64,000 nucleotides of DNA from Deinandra increscens subsp. villosa (taxonomy: Eukaryota > Streptophyta > Magnoliopsida > Asterales > Asteraceae): assembly GCA_039602395.1 (NCBI GenBank), contig JBCNJP010000017.1:16958729-17022728 (forward strand), written 5' to 3'. Below the pieces are notes generated by a model. It made no database searches. It saw only the letters and a program-made list of their open reading frames with translations, and had not been told where the DNA came from. Positions 43,661-55,930 of the stretch are shown here, in pieces. The position numbers were made by a program, and so were the translations under genes. Positions within the stretch are counted from its first letter, which is position 1. Each line of letters starts with the position of its first letter.

Positions 43661-46600
43661 AGTTATAATTGTTTGAAGAGTCGCATTGACGGTAACTTAT
43701 CGAACGAATTCAGGTTTCCTACTCCAAATGGAGTGATTGATGCTATGATCAAGAATGTATGCCCGATGTTGAGAAGATGTTAAAATTTTAGTGGATTTCA
43801 AAAGAAATTCGAATCGAAGTATAGAAAGTGATTTCTTATCAAACGTTCTACAATGAGGAGAGTCAAACAACCGTATTACGGGGATCGTGTTGAGTGGCAA
43901 GGTCGAACAGAGTACATAAGTATCCGAAATCAAAATTTCAATATGAAAAAGAACCATAACATGTCCGAGTAGCCTCCAGCTATTGTACCTAATGCTAGGA
44001 ATGAGGTTCCCATGTCGTGTCTTGTTTTTAGTTAAGGAATTCGCATTCACCAATAACCTAGGTGAATCGGAGAGAAGGGAATTTGAGTATGTGAGGAAAT
44101 CGTGTGCGCATCAAGTCAATTGGTGTTTAAAAGCCCATTGTCTAACAAAGACGTAAACGTGTGATCTTACCTACCAATTAGCAATTAGCGTAGAATTACA
44201 CAAGACTAATCAAGTTAACATGAGGGCCCATTGGTTGATTTAGTACTTTTATGACCGTTTAGGTTTCACATGATTCCTAATAACATTGAAATTCACATTT
44301 CAAGCAATAATGGTTCAAATAGCATACGAGTCTCTATGAAAGTTTCTCTTAAAGGTTTATGCAGTCAAAGCGTACTAGTATGCAATCTATCATGAAGGTT
44401 TTACCATACAATGCATACAATTGTCCCAACACCTTACATACTACCATACAACCCTAGCATGACATATCTCTAGCATATAAGTTCATAAACTAACCATAAC
44501 AACCCATACGGTGCAAAGTTGACGGGGCAACTTCACACAGTCTTGTCATTCCCACCGAGGTAGGAGACTTAGGACCTTGTATGGTGTATGGTTTTCATAC
44601 CCAAATCAAGTTAATACATTCACAACATGTCATTTTCTTGTTCCTAACATGTTTCATACACATAACTAGTCATACAATTCTATGCAACTTATGTTTAAAC
44701 CAGCACTTTAATGATTAGTCAGTTTTTATACCCTAAACATAGGATTAACTTCTCAAATTTAGCATGCATAGACACATATGTTTTGTAAACATTTCCCATG
44801 AGACGATCAAAAGAAAACAAACTATTTATCATGGTTAAAATCAACAGCTGCTCACATACTAAAATATAAGTGGGAACACATTGATGTTGTGACGAAAGGA
44901 CTGAGGTCCACAAAGAAATCCAATCAAGAGCTCATTGCCATTTAAAGGGTAACACGTAGCGGTTTGTTTTAGAAAAGAATTACTCAATTCTGTTAAGATT
45001 TATTCGAGAAATATCATATACAATTAGGTTCAAATTCAAGTTAGAGAGCAGTATCATGCAACATATCATCACGCAAATTACCTCGCTAAAGAATCCAAAA
45101 AAAAAAAAATTTTGGGCGAAAGTTTAACAAAACAAAAGTGTAAACTATAAGGTACCGAATATCGAAAAGTTATCTGCACGGTTACGCATGGCTTCAAGCA
45201 TGGGTATAGCAAATAGAGGAAAAGTGCCAACGACTTAGTTCATGAATTCGAGTAAGCGATGGGGTAACAAGCTTATGATAGTCGTAACTACACTTTCCAA
45301 GAATAACATGTGAGTTTAAAGTGGCACTGGTGAAGATACCAGCAGGGAGGATGCAAATAACGTAACGTATAGTATAAAATTCACAGAGAAACATATAGTG
45401 TGCTTGACAAGATTTGGCAGGGAATTCGCGTAAATAGATATCGAAATGAACGTGTCAACGGTTATATAATCCAATAGGGTAATGTTTCGTTTGATAAATC
45501 TTCATTGTTTAAGCTCACCAGTGTGTCCAATCTCCTTGGTGTTCTTGTGCCTCATGTGTCATGCTTCCTTTCTTGTAAAAAAAAATCGGTTCAAATGGTC
45601 TTCAAAAGTAAGATAAAGCACAAAGGTGTTGTAAAAAAAAAGGTGTCCATGAAACAAAAACATCAGAATGTTCAAAAGCGGATTTGGCTTGGGTTGCCTA
45701 TTGATATGCATTTTTTTTTGCTAGGGTTTAGTGAAAGTTTACCGCGGGTCAAAAGATCAAATCAGGTGTTCCATCGTAAAGGATCAGACCTATCACCTCA
45801 GTGAATGCCAGAGAGTTCATGAAAACAAGGCAGTCGACCCAAAAGCAGTGTCCCTTAAACGAAAGTCGATCTACTTCTTAACACATGCTTCTAAAAATTA
45901 GAGTTGATCATTCGATCAGGTGGTTTGTCATTCCTAAGGGAAAATCTCTGGTTTTCAAAACGTTGATGTTCACCTGAGTCAGAACTCGTGTCTAAATCAT
46001 GGCAGGAAATTCACTTCAGAAAAGTTTTCTTCTAGACTCGGACAATTGAAAGCATGAAGTTTGATTATTTTGGGTATGTCTCTTTTGGTAGGAATACGTA
46101 AGGGATATCCGTAATCTCGGAGAAAGTAGCATTAAACAGTTTTGTCGAGGATCTAGTCCCGTTAGATGGAGTTTCTCATGACGAGGCTCTTGTGTATGAC
46201 TCTAAAGTCAATCCTTGGTCCGGTACTGGTCCCACATTCAACGTGCCACCAATGTTTATATATAGGGTATACCGCAGCTAACCCACCACACTACCAGCAC
46301 CTTGAAGGCGTACCAGCAACTTACATTACTATCTATTAGTCAAATCACACTGGATATTTTCATTGAAAATAAAGGACTTCAAGTTTCTCCTATACGCTTG
46401 AATGTAAAAGGGGCTAGAGATTAAAACCTCAATACGTTATGCAAACAAAAGGTATAAGAGTTTTCATTCACAATACCAGAAAAATGCGTAAGGTTTGCTA
46501 TTCTAGTAAAGGTCGTCGAGAGGTTGGCACACGAAATGCGAATATCATAAAGCCTCATATTTCAAGATGATCAAAATTTAAACATGCCACAATGTTTAAG

Positions 46601-48736
46601 TTCGAGCTGGGGGTTCATCAATGAAAGTTTTCTGGAAAGGACGATGATGATTCGTGTATCAAGAATTTGTCGATAGTCGTTATGACAAGAGCGTTAATGA
46701 AAATACAAATGGATGGATATCTTGATGTACTCGATGAGTAGGAAGGGATAATGCAGGTTGATAGCACAGTTAGCTATCGGTAACAAGAAGTTCATGCTCG
46801 ATGGGTGTAAATAGAATTTCCACAAAAATATTTTTTTTTTTATCGTTACTGCAATTGAGATACAAGGTTGTCTCATTATCAGAAAAGCTAACCAAAAATG
46901 TAACACATTCCGGTTCAAAGCTTGAAAGTTCATCCAAGACATAAAGGATTACAAGAGCGCGAGAATCAGAAATCGTTGGTTGTTAAATCATAAAAGGTCC
47001 GAATCATGCACAGAAATCAGTCGCACAGGTTCAAAAGGTCAGTCGGAATAGTCATTATGTTAAAATTGGAAGTCATCAGTTTGAAACTAGGAAGACTCTT
47101 CACTATCATCACCTCTATTTGAGAGAAATGTGCTTGCAGTGAGATAAGCAGTTTGTACAATCGTGTCGTTGTTGCTGGCAACAAGTTTTGGTTCGCACAA
47201 GAAAATCATGAAGTATGAATATTCAGAGGCAAGGTTTACAAGAGCTTTTAGCCAAGAAATATGCTCCAATGCTCGCCGCATATGCTTGACCTAGTTCGTT
47301 TATCCAATGTTGTCTGGGTATTCGTCCGGTGAATGTATATACAAGTTGTCTCGCAATCATAAAGTTTCAGGGATTGATATGGTCGGTAAGATCGTAAATA
47401 GAATTATAGTTCATAATGAGTTCAAACCAGTCGAATATTTCGTCGAGAGTGTTTGTAGTTAAGGAAGACTGGTCATTGAAATACACGAGTGTGACGATGT
47501 CGTACCAGGACCAACTTTTCATAGTATGCTTCAAAAGGGTTCACGTATGGATTAGAGTCCAATAGTAAAGGGGCAAAGTCAGGTGCGATAGCGTTTTCAA
47601 ATATAGATGACTTCGATCATTCGATTGTGTTCAACATGTTCAACATTCAATATCACGAGGAAAAAAAATACAGGAATTTGGTCCCAATACGACCATTGGC
47701 TTGCCTAGTAAGATTCTCCAGGATTTCCATATATTGCAAATTACATTTACGTGTGCACCCGTAACTGTGATTTACTTTATATGATCACCCTAGTTCCTCT
47801 TACTTCAACTACCAAGTATGGTGTGGTCACTAACCCATGGTTATCTTGACCAAAATTTGTTAATGAGACAAGTATTCGAGAATAGAATGCTCACTCAGAT
47901 TGGAATGACCCACCCGAAACGAGTCAGCCAGAAATTTAGCTCAATAGGATCTGAGTAGGGTTTATCACAATGACCTTAGCTTAGCTCGAGGTTAGAGAAT
48001 AATTATCACACATACCGGCGTGATCGCGATCCGATACACAAAGAGGGAATTTCGGTCGACCCACATCAGGTTTCATTGGGGTTGTAGGAATTGTACTCAA
48101 GTTGTATTATTTCAACGCACAACGCAATAAAATCGAGAAGGGAAAGATCTTAAGAGATCACAACAAATGTGAAGATGATCAGGATAATGAAAGTTGATAT
48201 AAGTGCCCTATAGGCAACTACTTTAATTCATACCTTGCTAACTCTAGTGAAGCTAAATAATCGCGCTACTAGCACATCAAGATAACATTCCCTGAACGAA
48301 TGAGATATACGTAAGACAGGTATAACAAGAACCTCCTAAGCTAAGATAGTGGTATAAGGACAAGAAGAGGTATTACACCACCTTCTCTATGCAGCCTACA
48401 TCCATAGTATGGGCACTACGCCCAGTTGTTCAATCCGGAATATTCCCGAGTAGCAATCAGCTTGTCAAAAGTATAAACGTGATCCTTCGATCTAATTCGA
48501 CGTCTCGTTGTACATGAATGTTAACAAAAAGGTACACAACTTAGAGAGGTTAAGAAAAATCGCTCAAGACTAACCAGCTCCTCGTTGTGAGTATAAGGGG
48601 ATTGGATGATGTAAACAACAAATCGTAAACCAGGTGCGTGTAGGATTGAGTATCACGATGCATGAGAGAATTGTTTAAGTGCAAGTAATGCAAAACAGTT
48701 ACAGTCTAAGACAAATCTTAGTTCGCTGTAACCAAT

Positions 48737-48750
48737 GGCTCTGATACCAA
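48737..48750 (-). other. Primer-binding site of the Tekay-like element
   Basis: The minus strand reads TTGGTATCAGAGCC two bases inside the right LTR. It matches the initiator tRNA-Met 3' end. Confidence 0.95.
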
Positions 48751-49901
48751 TCTGTCACACCCCCAAAAATCCCACGCGCGTTAACGCGCCACAGGGAGTG
48801 TGACAAACCAGGATCGCCGTCCATTAGTTACACCAAACGACCCGTGATTAATAAAAACGTTTCATAGTTCATTAAAATATGAATTCAGAGTGTTACAATT
48901 GCGGAAGCGTAAATAAAATTAAATTATTTATTTAAAAACATCGTCACCCAAGGTGACGTAGCTTGTTCAAGGACACTGAAAGGGTTTCAAAGTCTCATGC
49001 ATGCGTACTCGTGATACTCGAACATCTGCAACCTGAGAATAACATGCTAAAAAGTATCAACACAAAGGTTGGTGAGTTCACAGGTTTATCAGTTGAAAAA
49101 AAAACAGTTCAAGTTCAGTTTAAGATTGATTGTTCAACAACAATCAAGTTGAGTTTATGATTGACTATTCAACAATAGTCAAGTTGTGTTTAAGATTGAC
49201 TGTTCAATAACAGTCAAGTTGTAAGAGCATAATCACTAATATATATCAAATAGCTAGCTAGGCTATATACATGAAACTTCGCACGTTGATGGTCACCGAA
49301 GCTAACAGTTGTTTATAGTTTGCCTTGTTGTGTTTAGGACGAATATAACACCCGTTCGATATCCAATCGAGTCAGCGCGACTGACCCGGGTGGGGTTTGT
49401 CAGACCCAGTAGTACTACAATATATCTCCCGCTATCGTCATTAATACTAACGGTACCATAAGAAGGACTTTGTTGTATCAGTGTGCTACAAGTACTTCAA
49501 GTGATATATAAAAGTCTAATTATCTCAGTTGTGTAAATCATGCATGTTAATCTCCCCCAACAGGATTAAAACAGTAAAATGGGGCCGTGAAACTCACCTT
49601 TGGGTGCACAGCAATTCCAGATAATTAACCACAACCAGTAGCAAATAACATGTCTTGTGTAATCTACCAATCACCTAACGAGCATATATATATATAAGTG
49701 TGTGTTCAAGTAAAGACGACCAGGTATAAACCAACGATGAAAGAGGAATGATGTTGACCAAGATATGGCGAAAGTTGTGAAATCCAGAACGAGTTGAGGA
49801 TGGCAAATAGCCAGAATCATAAGGATTATTAAAATCCGATGAAAAATACATTATAGACTAGTAATATGTTTTCATGAAATCAAGCAACAAACTATATGTA
49901 G

Positions 49902-49932
<31 letters not shown>

Positions 49933-50296
49933 CATATCCCAAAGTATAAAAATGTCTATAATAAGTCCACAAAAATATACAATTTACATATGTATATTTT
50001 ATATAAATAACAAGGGTTTTAAAACTTTTATTTTATAATTCCAAATATGCATATTCTATGAAATCATCAAATGCACACTTTGTATATATGAATATAACCA
50101 TAATGAATAACCAATTATGTATATATATATATATCTTTATTAAAAAAATATGTTTTAAATCGAGATAACGAGATAATTAAATTAATATCCCAATAACGAA
50201 GCCTACGGGATTAAAACATGACAAGAAAATTATTTGGTGAAGGTTTTAGACTCTCCTATGCTCAAAATAAATCGAAACAATAAAAAATGAAAGGAT

Positions 50297-50368
50297 GGAG
50301 TTCATCGGGTTCGAACCCAAGACATCTACTTCAAACAACAACACCTTAACCAGTGGGCTAGAGACTCT
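50297..50368 (-). other. tRNA-like module 1 in the right LTR
   Basis: The copy of 42001-42072 in the other LTR, with an A box and B box unchanged. One base differs at the outer end (GACTCT instead of GACTCC on the plus strand). Confidence 0.55.
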
Positions 50369-50450
50369 AGTTGTTTTAATTTTCGAACATGAAGGTTTTT
50401 GATTATCAGCAAGAGCCGAAAACGAGTTTTACAAAATCAGATAAAAATGC

Positions 50451-50516
50451 TTGAGGATGAGGGTTTCGAACTCGCGACCTCCGCGTCACTGACCAGCGAA
50501 CCAACCACCGGGACAG
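50451..50516 (-). other. tRNA-like module 2 in the right LTR
   Basis: The copy of 42155-42220 in the other LTR, with no change noticed in the A-box and B-box parts. Confidence 0.5.
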
Positions 50517-51812
50517 CCTTGACATTGCGTATTAAACAGAGAAACAAATATATAAATGGTTTTGGTCGCGAGTCTTCTTCCCCACATAAAAACCCTAATC
50601 GTGACCCACCATTAACAAACAATAGAAACTTCACAGGGACGAACCAGATGGGAAACAACACTAAAATCGACTTCAATTGAGATTCAGTGTTACCATAGAC
50701 TTCAAATAGACACCGAAATGGCGTTGATGACGAACCCGCTCGGAGACGACGATCGGAACCAACCCACGAACCAACTCCCGAAACAATTTCCGGGATGCTT
50801 CAAGTCGCTACTGTACACTTAATGGTGTATGATGCTGAACGTTATTCTCCCTGTGAACCAGAGATGATGAAGCAGCTGTTAATGGTGGTGAAAGACGGCG
50901 GAGGGGCGGTGATCGGAGAACATACATGGGCTTTGCTCATGGTGTTTCGTGAGGACGCAAAACAGGGCTGTGATATTGCAATCAAGTTCCCAAATGGTTG
51001 AGAGGGTAATGAAGTTAACGATCGGTGGGTGTAACTGGTGCGGTAATCGCGATTTAATGAAGATGGTGGTTACCGAATTCGTAAAGTCTTCATCCGTCGG
51101 TTCCAATGAGGTCACAAATCAATTTTGTAGTTTGGCAAAACTAGTCCCTACCACATTTACATAATAAGGATCCGGTTTAGCTAAAAGCAAAAACAGTCCC
51201 TCTTAGTTTGCTTTAATAGATATAAAGGTTTCAGAATTTGCAGAACAGGTCCCTCAGAGTTTAGAAAATGGTTAACGAGGCTAATGGGGTTAACGGAGGA
51301 TGACTTTAATGATGAATACACGAGTGTACGGCCAAACATGTCTAGTATGTGACGTTTATAAAGATATAAACCTTGTTTCGTCACTTGAAATTGTGAGTAA
51401 GACTTCATAAGTATATACTTCGAGTTCACAAAAAATCATAGAGATAAATCTATAATTTATATGATTAAAATTCACATAGAATCATAGGATAATACATTAG
51501 TTATATGACATTTGTCATATAAAATCACAGGATAAATCATGTGAACTTATTTACTTAAGTATTCCACATAAAATCATAACTTAAATTGTCACATAAAATG
51601 ATAAAACGTTCAAATAAAATCATAACGTATGAGTTACATCAAATCATAGAATATAAAACGTCTAGACTCAAGTGCATGCCCGAATAGTGATGGGTACACA
51701 AACCCTAATTGCTAAGGTCAACACAAGTCAACACATAAATGCTCACCCAACATTTAATACAGTTTACGTTCAGTTAATGCCAGGAAAGGACCTGAAAATA
51801 CGGATTGTCACA

Positions 51813-53130
51813 CGGTAAACCTGATAATTCTGGTTATTCTTCTGGTCGTACTGTTTTAATTCCAATTTCATCAACACAAAATGCCTTATCAGTTAAGACA
51901 ACTGACGATTATATGGCATTGATGTCTGCACTAGTATCTTCATATTTTAGAGTTATTACTGGTTCTGTGAGTAATGCAGAATTGACAAAAGAAGACTATG
52001 ATCAAATCGATTATGATCATCTGAAAGAAATGGATTTGAATTGACAGGATTCTATGTTGGTTAGAAGAACTAAGAAATTCTTTAACAGAACCAGGAAGAA
52101 GATGTTGAACCAAGATGGAAAAATTGGTTTGGATAAATCAAATGTCAAATGTTATAAGTGTTCATTGTATGGACATTTTGCTCGTGAATGTCCAACATCT
52201 ACTGATACTAAGCTTAAATCTGTTCAACATGCTCATTTGGTTAAATCCTCGACAAGTCAAGATCAGAAAACATTTGTTTCTCTTGATGATAGAATGGCCG
52301 AAATATTTTGGCATCCAAATGAATTTGCATGGCATGCAGATCATGAATTTCAAAGGAAGGCATATGCTAATGTTGATATTAATGAGAATGAAAAGGGCAT
52401 TGCTGCTTTAATGGCTCATCATCAAAATGATGCAAGTCAGGCTGATTATCTTACAAGCTCAGAATGCACAACAGTTGAAGAAATTTAGTAAAAGGTAGCT
52501 GGTACTGAAAGGAAGAAATTAAGTGTTCTAAGTGTGCTGGGTTGAACAACAAGAATTCTACTTTGGAAAAAGATCTCAAGTTGTTGACTGAAGAGTTTGT
52601 TGTGCATAAGCAAGAATTGAAAGGTGTTCAGAAGAAGTATTATGATTTGGTTCATGTTAATGAAAATTTGATGAAAGAAAAGAGCGAGTTGGTTAAAGAA
52701 TGTGAAAAAGTCAAAGTTGAAGCTAAAGAGGTGGCTGAAGATTTTGAACTGTTATTTGAGAAAAGCTATCCCGTTCAACAGAAATATGAAAAAGCCAATG
52801 CACTCACTGTTGAATCTACTGATAGAATTTTGAATCTTTAAGAAGAATTATCTACACTTCGAGATGCAAATGTACTTATCCGATAAAAGAATGAAGTTTT
52901 AACAAAAGATGTTGATATCTTCAAGAAAAAGTGGGAGAAAGTTACCGAAGAAGTGTTGGCAGAATGTGAAATCAGGATATTGCAAAAGTATGAATACAAT
53001 GATCTCAATGAAGAATTCATTAAGTCTTAAAAAATTTATGTGCTGCTCAACAGAAAGTTTATGAGTTAAAGTTGAAAATTCTGGAAATTCTGGAATTACA
53101 AAGTCCAAGTGAATTACAAAGTCCAAGTGA
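51813..53130 (+). pseudogene. SIRE-like copia gag, right part with zinc knuckle and coiled coil
   Basis: The gag frame resumes at the duplicated CGGTA. It shows TTDDYMALMSALVSSYFRVI, YDQIDYDHLKEMDLN (stop near 52042), MLVRRTKKFFNRTRKKML and the knuckle CYKCSLYGHFARECP near 52150-52192. After stops near 52486 a long heptad-rich coiled coil follows (LEKDLKLLTEEFVVHKQELK, KEKSELVKECEKVKVEAKEV, to about 53030). A knuckle followed by a long coiled coil is typical of SIRE/Maximus-type gag. Several stops break it. Protease, integrase and RT are missing. Confidence 0.87.
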
Positions 53131-53300
53131 ATATTTATTTTCAATGCGTGGGTACTTTCTTTCTTTCTGGTGTGTGCTTACTTTATTGCATGAACTTTAT
53201 TTCTTTTAGTGTGTGGGTACTTCCTTTCTTTTCTTGCGTGTGTTTACTTTCTTGCATGAACTTTCTGGCGTGTGGTTACTTTCTTACACGCGCTTAATTA
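53080..53300. repeat. Short imperfect tandem repeats at the end of the SIRE-like remnant
   Basis: ATTACAAAGTCCAAGTGA occurs twice in a row (about 53096-53131). After it, a GTGTGGGTACTTTC...CATGAACTTT unit of about 45-60 bp recurs roughly four times up to 53300. Confidence 0.7.
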
Positions 53301-53700
53301 CTTTAGTGGATTCAAAAGATTTATTGAACCTTACTATCTTTCTTACTATTTAAATCACGAATGGTTCGATCTTACTTGCTATATGAACCAAACAGATTCA
53401 GTTTCTTTGTTGACAGCAACTTACAAAAAAAATAAAATCTTTCTACTTTGTTATATTAAATGATCTTGTCTCTCTGATTTTGTTCCGAGTCCAAAATCAT
53501 ATACTGATTTCAAATCTTAAAATCGAGAGAATAAATTGAGATTTCAAAATCTAAACAAATCAATTTGAGAAATATGGAAGGAATCAAAAATTTGATTTGA
53601 ATACTAGAAAACAACTAAGAAACAATAAACTTCCTTTGTAAAATAAAATATGATTCTGACTGATTTTTTTCGTTGATTCTATACCTGCACCACAAATATC
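53301..53700. other. Unassigned AT-rich sequence
   Basis: No gene or recognised repeat is seen between the SIRE-like remnant and the Harbinger-like block. Confidence 0.45.
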
Positions 53701-53972
53701 TGATTTAATACCTCCTTACGGGGTCATAAGGCCCTTTATGCCCCCCATAACGCAAAAAAAAAAACTAACACAAGACCGGTCAACTACCGTACGTTGTCTA
53801 ATCCTACACCCCTTTACGGGGGGCGTAAGGGACCATATGCCCCATATTGAACTTTTTTTTAATTCGAATTTCTTTTAGTGTGGTGTACCTACCACCCTAT
53901 ACTCGGGTGTAATTTCCACAAACCAAAACTGTAATTTCCACTTAAAATCCTTAATTTCCACTCCAAAACCCA

Positions 53973-54149
53973 ATGGCTTCCAACAACCGACATTTGTATT
54001 CGATTCGTTCGATTAACGAGTACGAGGACGTTTTGCAGGAGTATACATGTCAACATTTTGTGCGGTCTGATAGCCCCCAACATCGTGTATACGATGAAGG
54101 AGTTCCTGGAACGGTTTTGAAGAGGCTTTTTCACGTTTGTAGCCTTTGA
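53973..54149 (+). pseudogene. Short open frame of unknown family
   Basis: The ATG at 53973 opens a 58-residue frame, MASNNRHLYSIRSINEYEDV continuing with LQEYTCQHFVRSDSPQHRVY and ending FHVCSL. The local base composition is more balanced than the flanks, which suggests former coding sequence. I recognise no family. Given the setting it may be the start of a lost transposon protein. Confidence 0.3.
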
Positions 54150-54193
54150 ACTCTTTATAATTAAAAAATGAGGAGGGTAATGCGGCAATTTTT

Positions 54194-54332
54194 CAAGAAA
54201 ACACGGGACATTGCTGCCAGATGTTCATTCAGGACAAATTTTGTGAGATCATCATTCAATGAGGTTGTTTGAAAATTTTCACAGAATCTGTTTTGAATGG
54301 ACATCTGGCAACAATATCACCGTGTTTTCTTG
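54194..54332. repeat. Imperfect inverted repeat, ~38-bp arms
   Basis: The left arm 54194-54231 (CAAGAAAACACGGGACATTG and on) pairs with the right arm 54294-54332 (ending ACCGTGTTTTCTTG), with a few mismatches and a 62-base loop. Confidence 0.85.
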
Positions 54333-54373
54333 ATAATGAGTTGAACAATCGTTCCATTACTCTCTTTCACTTT

Positions 54374-54705
54374 GTAATTATAAACAGTTCACCAAGTTCA
54401 TTTTTTTTTATTTTACACCCATATCCAACGCCACAACCGGTTGGACGAATCTCTTTCTAGGACGGGTTTGATTGAACCATATCCAGTGCCACAACGCACA
54501 CATCGCTAAGATTGAATTAGATTTTATTTTGCTTCGAGCAACAGTTTTTGAAACCGTTTCAATCTTAACGATGTGTGCGTTGTGGCACTGGATATGGTTT
54601 AATTCAATCAAACCCGTCCCAGAAAGAAACTCCTCCAACCGGTTGTGGCGTTGGATATGGGTGTAAAATAAAAAAATTGAAGTTGGTGAACTGTTTATAA
54701 TTATA
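54374..54705. repeat. Long inverted repeat (~150-bp arms)
   Basis: The left arm starts GTAATTATAAACAGTTCACC and includes CCATATCCAACGCCACAACC and CACAACGCACACATCG. The right arm carries the complements in reverse order and ends GAACTGTTTATAATTATAAA. The arms match closely over roughly 150 bp, with a loop of about 35 bases near 54520-54555. As RNA it would form a long hairpin. Confidence 0.9.
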
Positions 54706-54936
54706 AATAAAAACGAAGAGACTTTAGCTACATAATTCTTTATAATTATAAATAAAAAATTGTTAAGTAATAGGTGTTTGGTTTTCGTGTGACCGTTGAC
54801 TACTTTCCATATCTTGTATGTTTAGAACCTGGCTTGGTTTCTCGTGTTTCATCTCAATCACAACCAACCATAAGAAGCAGCAAGTAACTCAAACAACCAA
54901 ACAAAAACAACAAACCAAACATACAAACATCACGAT

Positions 54937-54937
<1 letters not shown>

Positions 54938-55026
<89 letters not shown>
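54938..55026. repeat. AAT trinucleotide microsatellite
   Basis: About 29 perfect AAT units. The apparent poly-Leu frame on the minus strand across it is a repeat artefact. Confidence 0.98.
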
Positions 55027-55027
<1 letters not shown>

Positions 55028-55930
55028 GTTAAAGAGCTTGTTCATACATCATCAAAATAATTAAAAATAAAAACAAATAAACCGAACTAATCATCGTCCT
55101 CACCATCGTCATCCTCGGCCTATGGTGGATATGGGGAGATCAGAAATGCCCATATGTCCAGCTATTGTCGTTTTCATCTGGCTCTGCCAGCCTAGAATCC
55201 AGCTAAGCCTCCGCTCAACCTGGCCCTGGCGAATTTGAACTGTAGATGTAATAATTGTCAGGTGCCTAAAATAACGAAATCATTAATATTTTTAACAATA
55301 CCAAATTAATTAATCGGATAAATCTAAATGTCTCTCCTGGTTTAAATCAAACTGTGAAACTAACTGATTAAAGATTGAACGCCATCATACTACTTTACAA
55401 CAAAATAATTAGGAGTACTAATGAAAATTAATTACTTGTTATCTAACCGTTATTAATAAAAATAAAACAATTACCTGGTTTGTTTCTGAAAACCCGCGCC
55501 GGGTTGAAAGAAGACTCATCTTCACCGAAAAGAAAATTCCAGTACGACATGGTTGACTATGTCTTGTTGATATAAGGTATGAATTTTAAACAAATTTAGA
55601 AAACTTGAAGAAAGCAATCGACCGAAAGTTTTTAGAAACCAAACGAATGAAATCGAATGTAATACGGATGAATTACCGTGGATTTCATTTAAAACGAATC
55701 AATATGGGGTCGTAAGAGCCAATATGCCCCATATTGCCATATTGAGAAGACGTAAGTGGTTGGGGCTCGTCGAAAAAAATTTATCTAACTCCTTATGGGG
55801 TCGTAAAGGGGCATACACCCCATATAGGTGGTCAATATCGTACTGAAATATTCCCCCTGGGCCCTGGCAGCATTTTGTCTTCACAAACCCATAAAGGGGA
55901 ATATGCCCCATAAAGAGATAAAGAAATTAA

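Larger units (their letters stand above)
43517..48752 (-). other. Internal region of the Tekay-like element, no coding domains found
   Basis: About 5.2 kb on both strands hold only short frames, none with a retroviral motif: I find no zinc knuckle, no YVDD-type RT box, no integrase and no chromodomain. The length is close to a normal internal region, so loss of coding sense by replacement or decay is more likely than simple deletion, yet the LTRs are young. A copy mobilised in trans by a relative would fit. Confidence 0.7.
40447..51812 (-). mobile_element. Young Tekay-like (gypsy) LTR retrotransposon without gag-pol
   Basis: Two long LTRs (40447-43516 and 48753-51812) enclose 5.2 kb. CGGTA flanks both ends (40442-40446 and 51813-51817). 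The primer site TTGGTATCAGAGCC next to the right LTR and purine tract CAACAAGGGGAT next to the left LTR set the orientation as minus. On the minus strand the LTRs begin TGTGACAATCCG and end GGGGTGTGACA. The sequence GGGACGAAA before the purine tract is typical of the 3' end of Tekay/Del chromoviruses. The LTRs differ at about 14 noted substitutions plus AT-tract length over 3 kb, so insertion is recent. No gag or pol domain is visible, which fits a large non-autonomous derivative. Confidence 0.93.
48753..51812 (-). repeat. Tekay-like 5' LTR (right)
   Basis: A 3060-bp LTR, nearly identical to 40447-43516. It differs, for example, at GTGTC/GTATC, TCAGTGC/TCAGCGC, GGGGACG/GGGGCCG and GATGCTAAAC/GATGCTGAAC. 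It ends GGATTGTCACA before CGGTA. Confidence 0.95.
53700..55930. mobile_element. Possible non-autonomous PIF/Harbinger-like element
   Basis: Both ends carry clusters of short palindromic words of the TTATGGGG / CCCCATAA kind (left 53716-53850, right 55700-55920), the same style as the subterminal repeats of the Harbinger at 22323. Approximate ends TAATACCTCCTTAC (left) and a related complement near 55945 (right) are suggestive, but the 3-bp duplication is not clean. A 58-residue frame near the left end (53973-54149) and an acidic tail-like AEDDDGEDDD on the minus strand near 55095-55125 may be protein remnants. Hairpins and an AAT microsatellite fill the middle. Confidence 0.38.

Noticed and set aside
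43697..44053. 118-residue minus-strand frame as a gag or envelope protein of the Tekay-like element
   Set aside because: No retroviral motif, no zinc knuckle, and neighbouring frames do not continue it.
54854..55045. Poly-leucine protein on the minus strand
   Set aside because: It is the translation of the AAT microsatellite.
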